Assembly: GCA_014549065.1 (NCBI GenBank)
Contig: JACDOX010000021.1
Coordinates: 1,570,135-1,634,134 of the forward strand
Length of the DNA stretch: 64,000 nucleotides
Source of the DNA: Cardinalis cardinalis
Lineage: Eukaryota; Chordata; Aves; Passeriformes; Cardinalidae
Direction of reading: 5' to 3'
The stretch's first letter is position 1; each line of letters opens with the position of its first letter. Positions 25,301-34,545 of the stretch are shown piece after piece. The translations under genes and the position numbers were made by a program. The notes beneath the pieces are model-generated. The model did not search any database. It was not told where the DNA came from and saw only the letters and a list, made by a program, of their open reading frames with translations.

Positions 25301-27395
25301 TTGTTCTCTCACCGTTAGGATCTCCAGCAGATCTGATGGCTGAGTTGTGAGTGCTCCACAAAAAGACTCTTGTGACATAGGCAGGAGGCAGGTTTTGGGT
25401 AAAGTTTCCAAAAAATAGTGAACAAGATTTTTGGCATTAAACTTGCCCAAAACGACAGATTTGGAGATTTCCAAGTGAGAAAACTGTGGCGCTCTCTATG
25501 TACATATATATGTATATATCTATATAAAAGGGANGGAGAGTTTATAGCCTGCACATACATGTATAAATTAATTAAGATTATATAGTAAATAAGATTTATA
25601 TTTCCTACTCATTCTGCTCATTTCTGGACAGCAGCTGCTTGANCTGCCTACTAAAATTAACCAATACAAGACAGTAGATGAACATAAAATTAATGACACA
25701 CATTGACCCTTATATTTTGTGGCCTTTTACTTTTTATTAGAGGATTTCACAGCCATAATATTTAACACTCNTTTTCATTACAGATCTATTTTGCCAGGTT
25801 TTTTTTAGCTACAATAAATAAGATTTTGTGAATTGATATGNTTGTGAATATCAACCACATTCAATCCATATCTGGGTTAAATTATCCCAATTTCTATTGG
25901 AAAGGGGAAATCTGAACACTACAAAGAGACTTATTATGAAAATCAATCAAATAAAATGTACAGCTAAGAGTGTCAATTCCTTANAGTGGGCATCCTTTCT
26001 CTAATCATTTGGGAACTTAGTGGTTCAGACTCCTCTGAAATAAACACATTTTGTTCCTCTCTAATGTGTCAGTCCTGGGTTAGTTAACACATTCATCTGG
26101 AGTCTAACAGCAATGCAGAACTGAGGAGAATCAATGTCTTACTGTACACAGTGATTGCACAAGTTAATTGCTNTTTATAGATGAAATATATTTCTTGAAA
26201 TATATTTCTTTACAGCAAATACACTGGCAAAACAATGATTATTAAATAGCTAATTTTTATAAATACGACTTTGGTGATTACTGATTACTTCACATCACCA
26301 ATGCACATAAAATAAATAAAAAGTATTTGCTTTCCCTTTTTTTTTTAATAAAAAAGGAATATAAAAAGTGAGAATGAGACTACAAGTGAGGGTAAAGCAT
26401 ATATGAAGCATTAATGTTTTAAGAAGCTATTCCTACTCCGTTATCTGGAAATGTCCTGTATTCTCTTGCTCCTGGAGTACACTCAACCAAATTTTAATTA
26501 ATTTTATTTTCTTTTGCTGTGAAAAGGGTCAGATAAAGTGTTAACCAGTTCAGTTATTTGGCAAGCAGATGAGGAGATGAGCATCAAAGGTTGTTTAAAA
26601 GGTGCCAGATGTTTTGCCAGTAAAACAAATTACCATCACATTGGAAATAAAAGGCTTAATCCATTTTTTGCAGGAGTTGTAGGTTATGGTATGGAGTTTT
26701 TATATAGTGTACCCCACCTTTGAAACACTCCAAGGGAAGATCTGCACAGCCATGCCACTTCCAGGACAAACTCAGAACAGTACCGTGAGTCCCTCCTAAC
26801 TTACACACCTGTGGTGTTTGCTTAGGACTTATTTCCTCACAAGCCAGCCCAGGTTTACAGAGTTTTGCATATGAGAAATGGAGCAAGGCAAAAGGAGTGC
26901 CTTGCCTCAGGCTAGGTAAAAGGGCTGGAGCAGAGAGAAGTGTCCTGCCTCGAGCCACTGCTGCTGCCTGCCCTCTGGGGGGGATGTTTGATTTACAGGG
27001 ANTGGACTTGTCCAATTTCTGGTCCCTGTGCTGAGGGGTTCAAAACGCACTGGCTGCTTTGTACTCTTTCAGTTATGAAAAGTGAAATAAATACTTACCT
27101 GGGTTTGCAACTGGTTCATATTAATTGTTGTGGGCTTGAGCAGCCAGAACGTATAGAATGAGGTGCTCCTAAGCTCTTCCATCATTTTCATGAGCATGTA
27201 ATCACAATTGGCATAGAAAAAGTTAACTGAAACCATAAATATGTGTACATTGGGTACATGTAGTATATGCAGCTCCATACTGAGCATATATAGAATTCCA
27301 ACTCTGCCCTAGAGTAAACCAGACCTTGGGGAAGCACAAAGTGAAAATACAAACCCACATGAGCCTCAGCCCTTCCCAGTCTGACTCTCCCCCAG
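22316..27395. other. AT-rich non-coding DNA, longest repeat-poor stretch of the left half
   Basis: No gene seen. Around 24.70-24.87 kb there is dense homeodomain- and octamer-like sequence (caatcaattg, atgcatatgc), which could be a regulatory element; this is only a by-eye impression. AT repeats occur near 24.40 kb. Confidence 0.5.
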
Positions 27396-27870
27396 TTAAA
27401 CCAGCACCCTGGGAAAGCTGCCTACCCTGGGATCAGCCTGTGCTGCCTTCCTGCACTGCCAAAACCATCTCAGAGCAGCTCTGCTCCTTGGAAGGGCTTC
27501 CAAAACCATCTCAGAGCAGCTCTGCTCCTCGGAGGGGCTGCTCACAAGGGGTGGGAGCAGCATCAGACACCACTGAGGCAAACACAGCCAGGCTGAACAC
27601 AGCCAGTTGTGCACCCAGCTGGAGATTTGCTCCAGGTGCAAGCAGGAGCCTGTGCAGAGNGTTTCTAGGAGCAGTGAGCTCTGCTCCTGAGGCAGCTCAT
27701 TGGCCCAATAGCGGAGAAATAAGGAAAAACTCATCCCATCAGATGCTTCAGCACCACAGGGAGGTCAGAGCACCTCTCTGGGTGCTGCTCCAGGANGGAG
27801 GAGTGACCAGGGGGTGGCTGCAGGAACACGAGCAGCTGGTAGATGATCCAATTCTTGTGGATTCTGTAAT
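27396..27870 (-). pseudogene. Decayed ITPRIPL1-like fragment
   Basis: The minus strand encodes a remnant matching the middle of the ITPRIPL1-like protein at 31433-32425. LCTGSCLHLEQISSWVHN here aligns with LCTGSYLDVEEIACWVQN there. About 27800-27870 matches the DNA coding for the YQLLVFLQPPP motif: the gggggtggctgcaggaacac block is shared by both loci. No start, leader or membrane segment is present, the remnant changes frame between the two blocks, and the 3' end carries a 41-bp tandem duplication. It is therefore a dead partial copy. It lies about 4 kb from the better-preserved copy on the same strand, so a local duplication followed by decay is likely. Confidence 0.72.
27459..27540. repeat. 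41-bp tandem duplication inside the ITPRIPL1-like relic
   Basis: Two adjacent 41-bp copies start at 27459 and 27500, both beginning ccaaaaccatctcagagcag. They differ only near their 3' ends. The duplication falls in the part of the relic corresponding to the C-terminal side of the gene. Confidence 0.85.
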
Positions 27871-29723
27871 GTCTAATNAACACCCACAATCAGCAGAGAC
27901 ACTGACTTACCTGTTTTCTTTATGACTGAGGCAAAGTTTCCTGGATAAAGGAGTTTGTGCAGGAGATAAGGCAATGTATTATTGTATCACAAGGTATTAG
28001 TGATGCTGTGGGATGTAGATGAGATGTCGAGCCCTGCCTTGAGCTCCAAGACTGAAGTTTAGCTGACACCTGAAGAGGTCAGTGGCAGACCCTGACCCTG
28101 TCCTGAGGGGACACAGCAGGCCCACACAAAGTCTTTTGGTGAATCTGAATTGTTNTGGCCAGGTGTACAATAGAGCTTGCAGACAAATGTCAGGGGGTTT
28201 CTGTGGTCCCACAGAGATGGGATGAGTAGAAATTTCTATTTTTGCTGATTGTTTTCAGTCAGAAAGAAGTAGCTCACACAGAGACACGTGCAGGTGACTG
28301 TGAATGTATCAGCCTGGAGATAANAANATTTAGTANAGGCATCACNGCTCAGGGACAGGGGATGTGACCTGAGTACAGTTTGTGATTTACAGCTGAAAGG
28401 TCCTCTGCAGATACAAAATCTTTGCTAATAGAATAAAAATCCATTCAGTTTGACAGAGCTGGGATGTTCCATGTCAGCACCTAGGGCACAGCAAATAAAG
28501 CAGCTCTGGGAGTGCTGCTGCCATGGCCAGGGGGACTGGAGGCCTGTGCTGTGGAAGGTTTTGCTTTGCCTCCAGTGCTGTGAGCACAGCCAGGGATGCA
28601 CAGCATATGAGATTCCCTCTGCCCAACACTGACACTGTAAATCCAGCTCTGCAGCTCAGTGGGAACAACCTGCAGAGCAGAGGGTGTCTGCACTGGGCAT
28701 GTTTTGAGGTTTNACACTTTCCACTAGCTCTGCTCAAGCACTCCTTTGCCCCAGTGAGGTCATAAACAGACCATCACAAGTGATCAGGTTGATTCTTCTC
28801 ACGTGAACAGTGGCACTAATACTCTGGGCACGCCACCCCCCTGCAAACATGGAGTAAAATCTGCCAGCCCCTTCTCTGTGGACTTGGAAAAACAGTTGTG
28901 GAAAGAGAATTCAAATGGCCCACCAGGAAATCTCAGCATCTAGATCCCACAGCTGCTGAGCTTGAGCAAATCTGCTGAATTGTGATGTTAAACCATGAGA
29001 GCTTGTTTACTTATGACTGTCTAGATGTNGTTCTCCTGAGGAAAGTTGCTTCTACGTCCTGAAATGTGCTGCTTATTCACAACTCTCAGGGCTGAATTAG
29101 TGCATGGCTGCTGGCACAGGTCCTCCCTTTTGACTTTCAGTCAAGTTTGAAGTCTGATATTCCAGCTAATATTAAGCTGAGACTTGGGGCATTCTCTGTC
29201 CACTTCCCCATACTGAAAGATGTCTGAGGTCTCATTTAATATATTTTTATTTGGGGAGAGTAGTTCACCTTTTCAATTAATTTTTCAAACTCTACTTACA
29301 GAAATAATTTAATANCACTGTTCCTCATGCACTGAATTAACCCAGGGGCTTAGCAACCCTGNAAACACCTGTCAGACCTCAGTGAGATGGCTGCTGGTGG
29401 AAACAGGAGCCAGAGAAATCTCAATTTGAGCTACCAACTTTATTTTCAAATGCAGTTCACACTGTTTTTGTGATAAGGCTTTCTTGGGTTTGTTTTTTTT
29501 AAAAAACCCACTGCCTCTGTCTTTTTAAAAGCAATGGCTGCTTCTTAATGCAATGAGATTTTTCTTAATAATGACACAGCACATAATTCTGAAAGCCTGT
29601 GGGTGCAGTTTAGCCATTTGGAAAAATGACCTTTGTACTATTACTGGAACTAGCTAGCAGGCTTTGGTGCTTGAATTTTGTTCTCTCTGTACCATAGAAA
29701 ATAGTTCAAAACTTGTTGCTCAG
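27871..29723. other. Moderately GC-rich non-coding DNA between the ITPRIPL1-like relic and the ERVL LTR
   Basis: Several isolated N near 28.32 kb. Short frames at 28450-28765 on both strands overlap each other and carry no recognised domain. No gene called. Confidence 0.5.
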
Positions 29724-29908
29724 TGTGCTGGCTTGGACTGGGGTTGAGTTAATTTTCTTTAGTGACCAGAGTGGGGCTGTGTTGGGATTTCTGCTGAAAA
29801 GGGTGTTGATAATACAGGGATGTTTTTCTTGTTGCTCAGCAGTGTTTGCACAGCATCAAGGCTTTTTCTGCTCCTCACACTGCCATGCTATTGAGGGGGC
29901 TGGGGATG
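29724..29908 (+). mobile_element. 5' part of an ERVL-type LTR, truncated
   Basis: About 185 bases starting tgtgctggcttggactgggg match the 5' third of the LTR that follows at 29909. Shared order: ctggct..gg, gagttaa, a tgttga..ata block, a poly-T run, and a catgct/gaggggg block. Divergence from the second copy is high, which suggests a different subfamily or an old event, not a recent tandem slip. Confidence 0.6.
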
Positions 29909-30530
29909 GCCTGGCTTTGGCTGGGATGGAGTTAACTTCTTCTCAGTAGCTGGTACAGTGCTGTGGTATTGATTTAGGAGAAAAATGTTGACAAAATACT
30001 GATGGTTTTGTTTTTGTTAAATCCTATTTATCCTATTTATCCAAGGATATTTTTTTTTCCTTTTGGATCTCATGCTCTGTCAGTGAGGAGGTACAGAAAA
30101 GGAACGGGGAGGGAGAACAGCCAGGACCAGTGACCTGAACTGGCCAAAGGGATATTTCACATCAGAGAATGGCATGCCCAGCATATAAACTGGGGGAATT
30201 ATCTGGAACAGGGCCTGATTTGGTTCAGAAAGGCAGCTCTGGCATTGTTGGCCAGTAGGTAGTGAGCACTTGTATTGTGCGTCACATGTTTGGAAGTTTT
30301 TTTTTCTTTTCAGTTGAATCATCAACATTATTATTATTTTTTACCACCATTACAGCATTTGATCTTGTTTTCAGTTACTAAGCTTCTCTAAATGATTAAT
30401 TTTTAAACTTCTCTAAACCTACAGGTTTTACTTTAGATTCTCCTCCCTGCTCCACCAGGGTGGGGGGGAAGAGAAGGGTTTTGAGCANGGGCTCTGTGGT
30501 GTTAAATTCTGGCTGGGGCTGGAACCACAA
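29909..30530 (+). mobile_element. ERVL-type LTR, sense
   Basis: A recognisable avian ERVL LTR runs from ctggctttggctgggatgg through ctggccaaagggatatttca, the promoter-like agcatataaactgggggaat (TATA box near 30184), the gtgcgtcac block, and a 3' end around ggctggggctggaaccacaa. Just after the end, tggtagttgggagtgg near 30540 resembles a degenerate primer-binding site complementary to a leucine tRNA, as expected for ERVL. No pol frame follows; the sequence passes into CR1 within about 200 bases. Start and end are approximate. Confidence 0.65.
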
Positions 30531-30727
30531 GAGGCTCCTTGGTAGTTGGGAGTGGACACAGACANCACAGCTGAGCCCAAGGTTAGGGTTAGGGCACCCC
30601 AAAGGGATGTTCTGTACCATATTCCATCAGAATCAGTTCATAAAGAGGGAGAAAGAAGGAAGGAGGAGGAAACTGCTGGAAACTCAACCCAGCAGGGGCA
30701 GCCTGGGAGGGCCCTGGAGTGTGTGGG

Positions 30728-31135
30728 TGAGAACTTCACTTCCTGGCACAGCTGTGAGCCCACCAGGGGAACCACCTCTGGAAAAAGGGGCAGGCAGCTC
30801 AGGAAGTGTTTATGGATGACTTTAGGCCATGTAGGAAGAAAACTAGAGAGGCAAAAGCTCAGAACTTATTTGGCCACTTTTGTCAAGGTTAATGAAAAGT
30901 TGTTTTATGAATACATCAATGGCAATAGGAGGGCCAAGGAAAACCTCCATTCCTTACTGGACCCAGGAGGGAATACAGTCACCAAAAGTAAGGAAAAGGC
31001 TGAGGAATTTAACACTCTCCCTGGAGGTGCTGAGGAAAGACTGGACATGACACTTAGTGCCATGGGGNTGNTGGGTCATAGGATGGACTCAAGGACCTCA
31101 GAGGCCTTTCCAACTTGAGNGACTCTGTGATTCTG
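30728..31135 (+). mobile_element. CR1 LINE with internal deletion, retaining coding remnants (sense)
   Basis: The plus frame reads ENFTSWHSC..EPTRG, then RKLERQKLRTYLATFVKVNE, then YINGNRRAKENLHSLLD..GGNTVTKSKEKAEEFNTL, all resembling the CR1 ORF2 linker between the endonuclease and reverse transcriptase domains. It then jumps into the CR1 3' end (ctggaggtgctgaggaaaga ... cctttccaacttgag, gactctgtgattctg). The reverse transcriptase domain itself is missing. Confidence 0.75.
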
Positions 31136-31350
31136 AGGAGATGTTTGGAGTCACGGCATTTGTCTTCCCATGGGCTGGCAGTGTTCACCCATCTCCAGGA
31201 AAGATGGGCTCCATCACCTGTTATGGTGACTTGGGAAGAAAAATGCCTTAACTCCACGCGTGTCCCATTCCTCTTCCTTCTCCCTCCCCTTTCAATATTC
31301 TGATCCCATGTTCTATAGTCCGGCAGATCCCTTTGGGCAGCTGAGCTCAG

Positions 31351-31374
31351 CTGTCTGTCTGTCTGTCTGTGTCT
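31351..31374. repeat. GTCT tetranucleotide microsatellite
   Basis: About six tandem copies of the tetranucleotide gtct lie just downstream (3' on the minus strand) of the stop codon of the ITPRIPL1-like frame. The microsatellite occupies the place where the C-terminal coding region would be expected. Confidence 0.85.
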
Positions 31375-31432
31375 ACTCCCAGCTCCCCACCCAGCCCCAG
31401 CCCAAAGCAGCCCCTGGGGACGCTGGCCACCC

Positions 31433-32425
31433 CTACTGAAGGATGAGGAAGGTGCCTGGGCTGCCCTGCTCCACGGCAAACACCAGCACAGCACAGAGCT
31501 GCATGTCGGAGGGGCCGCTCAGCAGCAGCCGGCAGGAGTGGGAGCTGGGCAGCACCGTCAGCTCCCAGTCCTGCCACTGGGCCAGGTGCTCCCAGGCTGT
31601 CTGCACCAAGTTCTGCACCCAGCAGGCGATTTCCTCCACGTCTAAGTAGGAGCCTGTGCAGAGGTTCTGCAGCAGGGGTGAGTGGTGGGGCTCATTGNTC
31701 TTGGAGGGGTGGGCAAAACATGGACTGCTCTCCGTTCTCCTCGAGCAGGTGCACTCCAGCNCCACGCGGATGTTGGAGCACCTCTCTGGCNGATNTGTCN
31801 CACNNTANAGCTCCANCCTGAAAGAGTGCCTGGGGGGTGGCTGCAGGAACACGAGCAGCTGGTACANGACTNGGTCCTCAAAGATGCTCCAGGATTCATG
31901 GATGCCGTTCTTCCCAGCNGCCGGGTGCATCTCCGGCATGAAAGTGTCCTTGGAAAGCACTCGGCAGACACGGAGGACGTCATGCNTCATCTTCTTCACA
32001 TCCTTGCATATGTCAGACAGTTCCTGCATTGACAATAGGTTGGGCACAGAAAACAACCTGACCCTTTGGCATGGTCCTTTGAGCTTCTCATCCTCATTGT
32101 CATTTCCTTGCTCGCTGTCAGAGCTGTCCTGCACACGGCAGCAGCAAGGGGCAAGCTTCATTTGCCAGGCCAGCCAGCAGAACTCCACGAGCAGGGTTAC
32201 TCCAGCAGCCCACAAGAAGCAGAGCTGCAATCCAGAGAGGAGTGGAGCTTCTTGTGAGGGGGATCTGATCCACTCAAGCTCCTGCTGCAGCCTCATCACC
32301 TCCTGCTTCAGAAACTGCTCACGCTGCTGGATCTGCCGGACCATGGCCACATCAATCTGTGGATCTTGTGTCTGCCCAGGCAGGACGGCCAGCACAGCCA
32401 GGAGAAGGATGGTGGTCATAGCCAT
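31433..32425 (-). CDS. ITPRIPL1-like: ITPRIP-like protein (ITPRIPL1 family), C-terminally short, possibly a truncated paralogue
   Basis: A 330-residue frame reads from ATG at 32425 to a stop at 31433-31435. I chose this start because it begins a hydrophobic leader (MAMTTILLLAVLAVLPG) and a good splice acceptor lies three bases upstream; the frame runs open further 5' but that stretch looks intronic. Visible parts: signal peptide about 1-17; charged Gln/Glu-rich helix about 25-52, likely coiled coil; membrane segment about 63-87; acidic linker about 99-113; then a MAB-21/nucleotidyltransferase-like region with family signatures VCRVLSKDTFMP (153-164), YQLLVFLQPPP (188-198), LECTC (223-227) and LCTGSYLDVEE (255-265). 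Family members are single-pass membrane proteins; ITPRIP is reported to modulate IP3-receptor calcium release, but the role of this copy is unknown. Human ITPRIPL1 is about 550 residues, so roughly the last 200 are missing and the frame stops just after the GSPGTF motif. At least ten N bases lie in the CDS. It could be a truncated gene, a pseudogene, or an assembly collapse of paralogues. Confidence 0.8.
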   Translation of the reverse strand: MAMTTILLLAVLAVLPGQTQDPQIDVAMVRQIQQREQFLKQEVMRLQQELEWIRSPSQEAPLLSGLQLCFLWAAGVTLLVEFCWLAWQMKLAPCCCRVQDSSDSEQGNDNEDEKLKGPCQRVRLFSVPNLLSMQELSDICKDVKKMXHDVLRVCRVLSKDTFMPEMHPXAGKNGIHESWSIFEDXVXYQLLVFLQPPPRHSFRXEXXXXTXXPERCSNIRVXLECTCSRRTESSPCFAHPSKXNEPHHSPLLQNLCTGSYLDVEEIACWVQNLVQTAWEHLAQWQDWELTVLPSSHSCRLLLSGPSDMQLCAVLVFAVEQGSPGTFLILQ

Positions 32426-32428
32426 GGC

Positions 32429-32821
32429 CTGGAGGAGATGGGAGAAAGGTTTATCCAGCAGACATAACAGGCTTGAAANGACCACAGACCCTGGCTGGAG
32501 ACAGCACACAGCCCCATCCTGCCCAGGCCACCCTGATGGTCATCCCTGGCTGGGCTGTGCCCCATGAAAGGGCAAGACACACCTGAGCAGTGTCCTGAGG
32601 CCCCATCCCTGCCATGCTGGAGCGTTCCATGGAGCCAGNGGCACCTGGCACATCCCCTCNCTGGCACCACTGGGAACCCTGAGCCCTTCTGCCCCCCAGC
32701 CCAGAGAGTGGCACCCTGCCCTGCCCTGAGAGGCCCAGGCCTCACTCTGAGTTAGAAACCCCCCATGGAATCTGTCCCATTCCCCATCCATCCCAGCCTT
32801 CCCTGGGCACATGCACTCACC
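32429..32821 (-). promoter_or_regulatory. Probable 5' UTR intron of the ITPRIPL1-like gene (donor at 32820, acceptor at 32429)
   Basis: Reading the minus strand, a strong acceptor (tttctcccatctcctccag) ends at 32429, three bases before the chosen ATG. Upstream, ATTG followed by GTGAGT gives a good donor with the exon ending at 32821. This predicts an intron of about 392 bases and a non-coding first exon from 32821 upwards. Both sites are seen directly; their pairing is inferred and needs transcript data. The first exon lies in locally duplicated sequence, so its 5' end cannot be set. Confidence 0.5.
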
Positions 32822-33640
32822 AATTGCCCACGTCCAGCTGCAGGGGGATTGCCTGGTGCTGTCCCTGGGGATGGCTCCCACTGTCACCTGTTCCCTGTAA
32901 TGTCACAGCCACCAGAGCTGACAAATCCCAGACTTCAACCCTACCCCCTGCTCAGGGGGTTCTGGGCATCTGCACCAAGTCCAACCCCACTGCAGGAGGT
33001 GCCAGGGGGTCTCTTGGCAAAGCAGGNGCAGGCCCAAAAGCCAGCACAGGGAGCCCCAAGTCCCACTGTCCCCAGCCCCAAGGGCAGAGCCTTGCCCTGC
33101 TCTGAAGGGCTCAGCCCTCACTCAGGGTTAGGAACCCCCCTGGGCATCTGTCCAGTGCCCATCCACCCCAGCCTTCCCCGTGCACGTGCACACAGGAATC
33201 ACCCCACCCCAGCTGCAGTGGGGCTGCCTGGTGCTGTCCTTGGGGACANATCCCACTGTGACCCACCCTCTGTGATGCCACAGCCAGCAGAGCCTCATCA
33301 CCCAGCTGGCCAGTCCCAGAGCCCACCCCCACCCCTCTCAGCGNGTTCTGGACATCATCACCNGATACNAAACCACTGGGCAGGAGTTCCCAGGGCTCNC
33401 CTGACAAAGTGGGCAGCCCAAGCCACCCTGATGCTCATTCCCTGGCTGGGCTGTGCTCCATGAAAGGACAAGAGACACCCAAGACACCAAGAGACACCAA
33501 GAGTCTCCTGAGGCCCCATCCCTGCAACAGTGTGCCATAAAACCCTGGGCACCTGGAACATCCCCAAAGCCTCTCTGGGCACCTGGCACCCACCAGGAGC
33601 CCTGAGTCCCTCTGTCCCCAGCCCCAAGGGTGGTCCTGGC
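32690..33640. repeat. Imperfect tandem duplications upstream of the ITPRIPL1-like gene
   Basis: A block at about 32694-32910 recurs at about 33073-33290, offset about 379 bases. Both carry ctgtcc, catcca, cagccttcc and ctgcctggtgctgtcc-type stretches in the same order, although the first copy reads attgcctggtgctgtcc. A second duplicated block pairs about 32527-32625 (ending gaggccccatccctgc) with about 33432-33525. The copies are diverged, so they are old. The region is GC-rich and covers the presumed promoter and first exon of the minus-strand gene. Long frames on both strands here are by-products of the repeats. Confidence 0.7.
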
Positions 33641-33820
33641 ACTGACTGACAGACCCTGGGATGGACTGACAGACCCTGGGATGGACTGACTGACCCTGGG
33701 ATGGACTGACAGACCCTGGGATGGACTGACAGACCCTGGGGTGGACTGACAGACCCTAGGATGGACTGATAGACCCTGAGATGGACTGACTGACCCTGGG
33801 ATGGACTGACAGACCCTGGG
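33641..33820. repeat. 20-bp minisatellite, nine units
   Basis: Nine consecutive units of consensus atggactgacagaccctggg run without interruption in exact 20-base phase. Variants include actgactgac at the first unit, tgaccctggg in units 3 and 8, and agaccctagg/agaccctgag in units 6 and 7. It sits about 0.8 kb upstream of the predicted first exon of the ITPRIPL1-like gene. Because 20 is not a multiple of 3, the minus strand reads as a repetitive artefact frame. Confidence 0.95.
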
Positions 33821-34345
33821 CACCAGGGAAACACACGCTCCATGATCCCAACCCAATGGACAGAGCTGTGACCTTTGAACTGATGGTTGCCCCACCTAAA
33901 GAAGCATCACATGTAATCTCTCTCTGACCATATCTCTTAAATTTTCACCTTTGCAGTGGTTGGGTCAGTTATTTCAATGGATTCTATAAATCCAGTTGGA
34001 CTCTTACAGAAGTCTGACTTGGATTTACTCAGTTCTGAAAATACTGCAGGCAGTNCTAGTGAGGATTTCTGGGGACAATAACATATCCCTGAAGAATTTC
34101 AGTTCCAAATACAAGTTTCTAGACACCTCAAAATCTTTCCTTCACCTTGCTGCACATGTGCCAGGACTGGCAGGGCTGAGGTTTGTGTCATTCACCTTGT
34201 ACAGAACTCTACATCTCATGGGCCTCCTGTCCTAAGCCTTCTCCAGGCAACAGGAGCAAGGGGGATGTCAGCAGGATGGATGCACACCCTGTGCTCAGGA
34301 CCTCTTGTCAAGGTGGTGGGGACCTGAGGTCCCAAGTGGAGGGAA

Positions 34346-34545
34346 CACAGAATCCTACAATCATGTAGGTTAGAAAAGACCCTTGAGATGAAGTCCAGCA
34401 CTGCCANGGCCACCACTAAANCACATCCTGAAGTGGCACATCTGCNTGTCCTTTAAATCCCTCCAGGGATGGCCACTCCTCCTCTGCCCAGGGCAGCCTG
34501 TTTCAACCTGAGCACCCTTTTGGTGGAGAAATATCTCCTAATGAC
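34346..34545 (-). mobile_element. CR1 LINE fragment (antisense)
   Basis: cacagaatcctacaatcatg, ggttagaaaagacccttgag and aaatccctccagggatggcc mark the antisense CR1 3' end. About 200 bp retained. Confidence 0.85.

Noticed and set aside
30579..30596. Telomere-like ggttagggttaggg
   Set aside because: Only two TTAGGG units, too few to call an interstitial telomeric repeat.
31656..32567. A 303-codon plus-strand frame
   Set aside because: It lies antisense to the ITPRIPL1-like coding region, encodes no recognisable domain and is a by-product of GC-rich coding sequence on the other strand.
32765..33463. A 232-codon plus-strand proline-rich frame
   Set aside because: It runs through the tandem duplications upstream of the ITPRIPL1-like gene; the repetition of similar peptides comes from the repeats.
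33338..33895. A repetitive minus-strand protein (SVSPSQGLSVHPRVCQ-like)
   Set aside because: It is the translation of the 20-bp minisatellite; no start or splice context and no known family.
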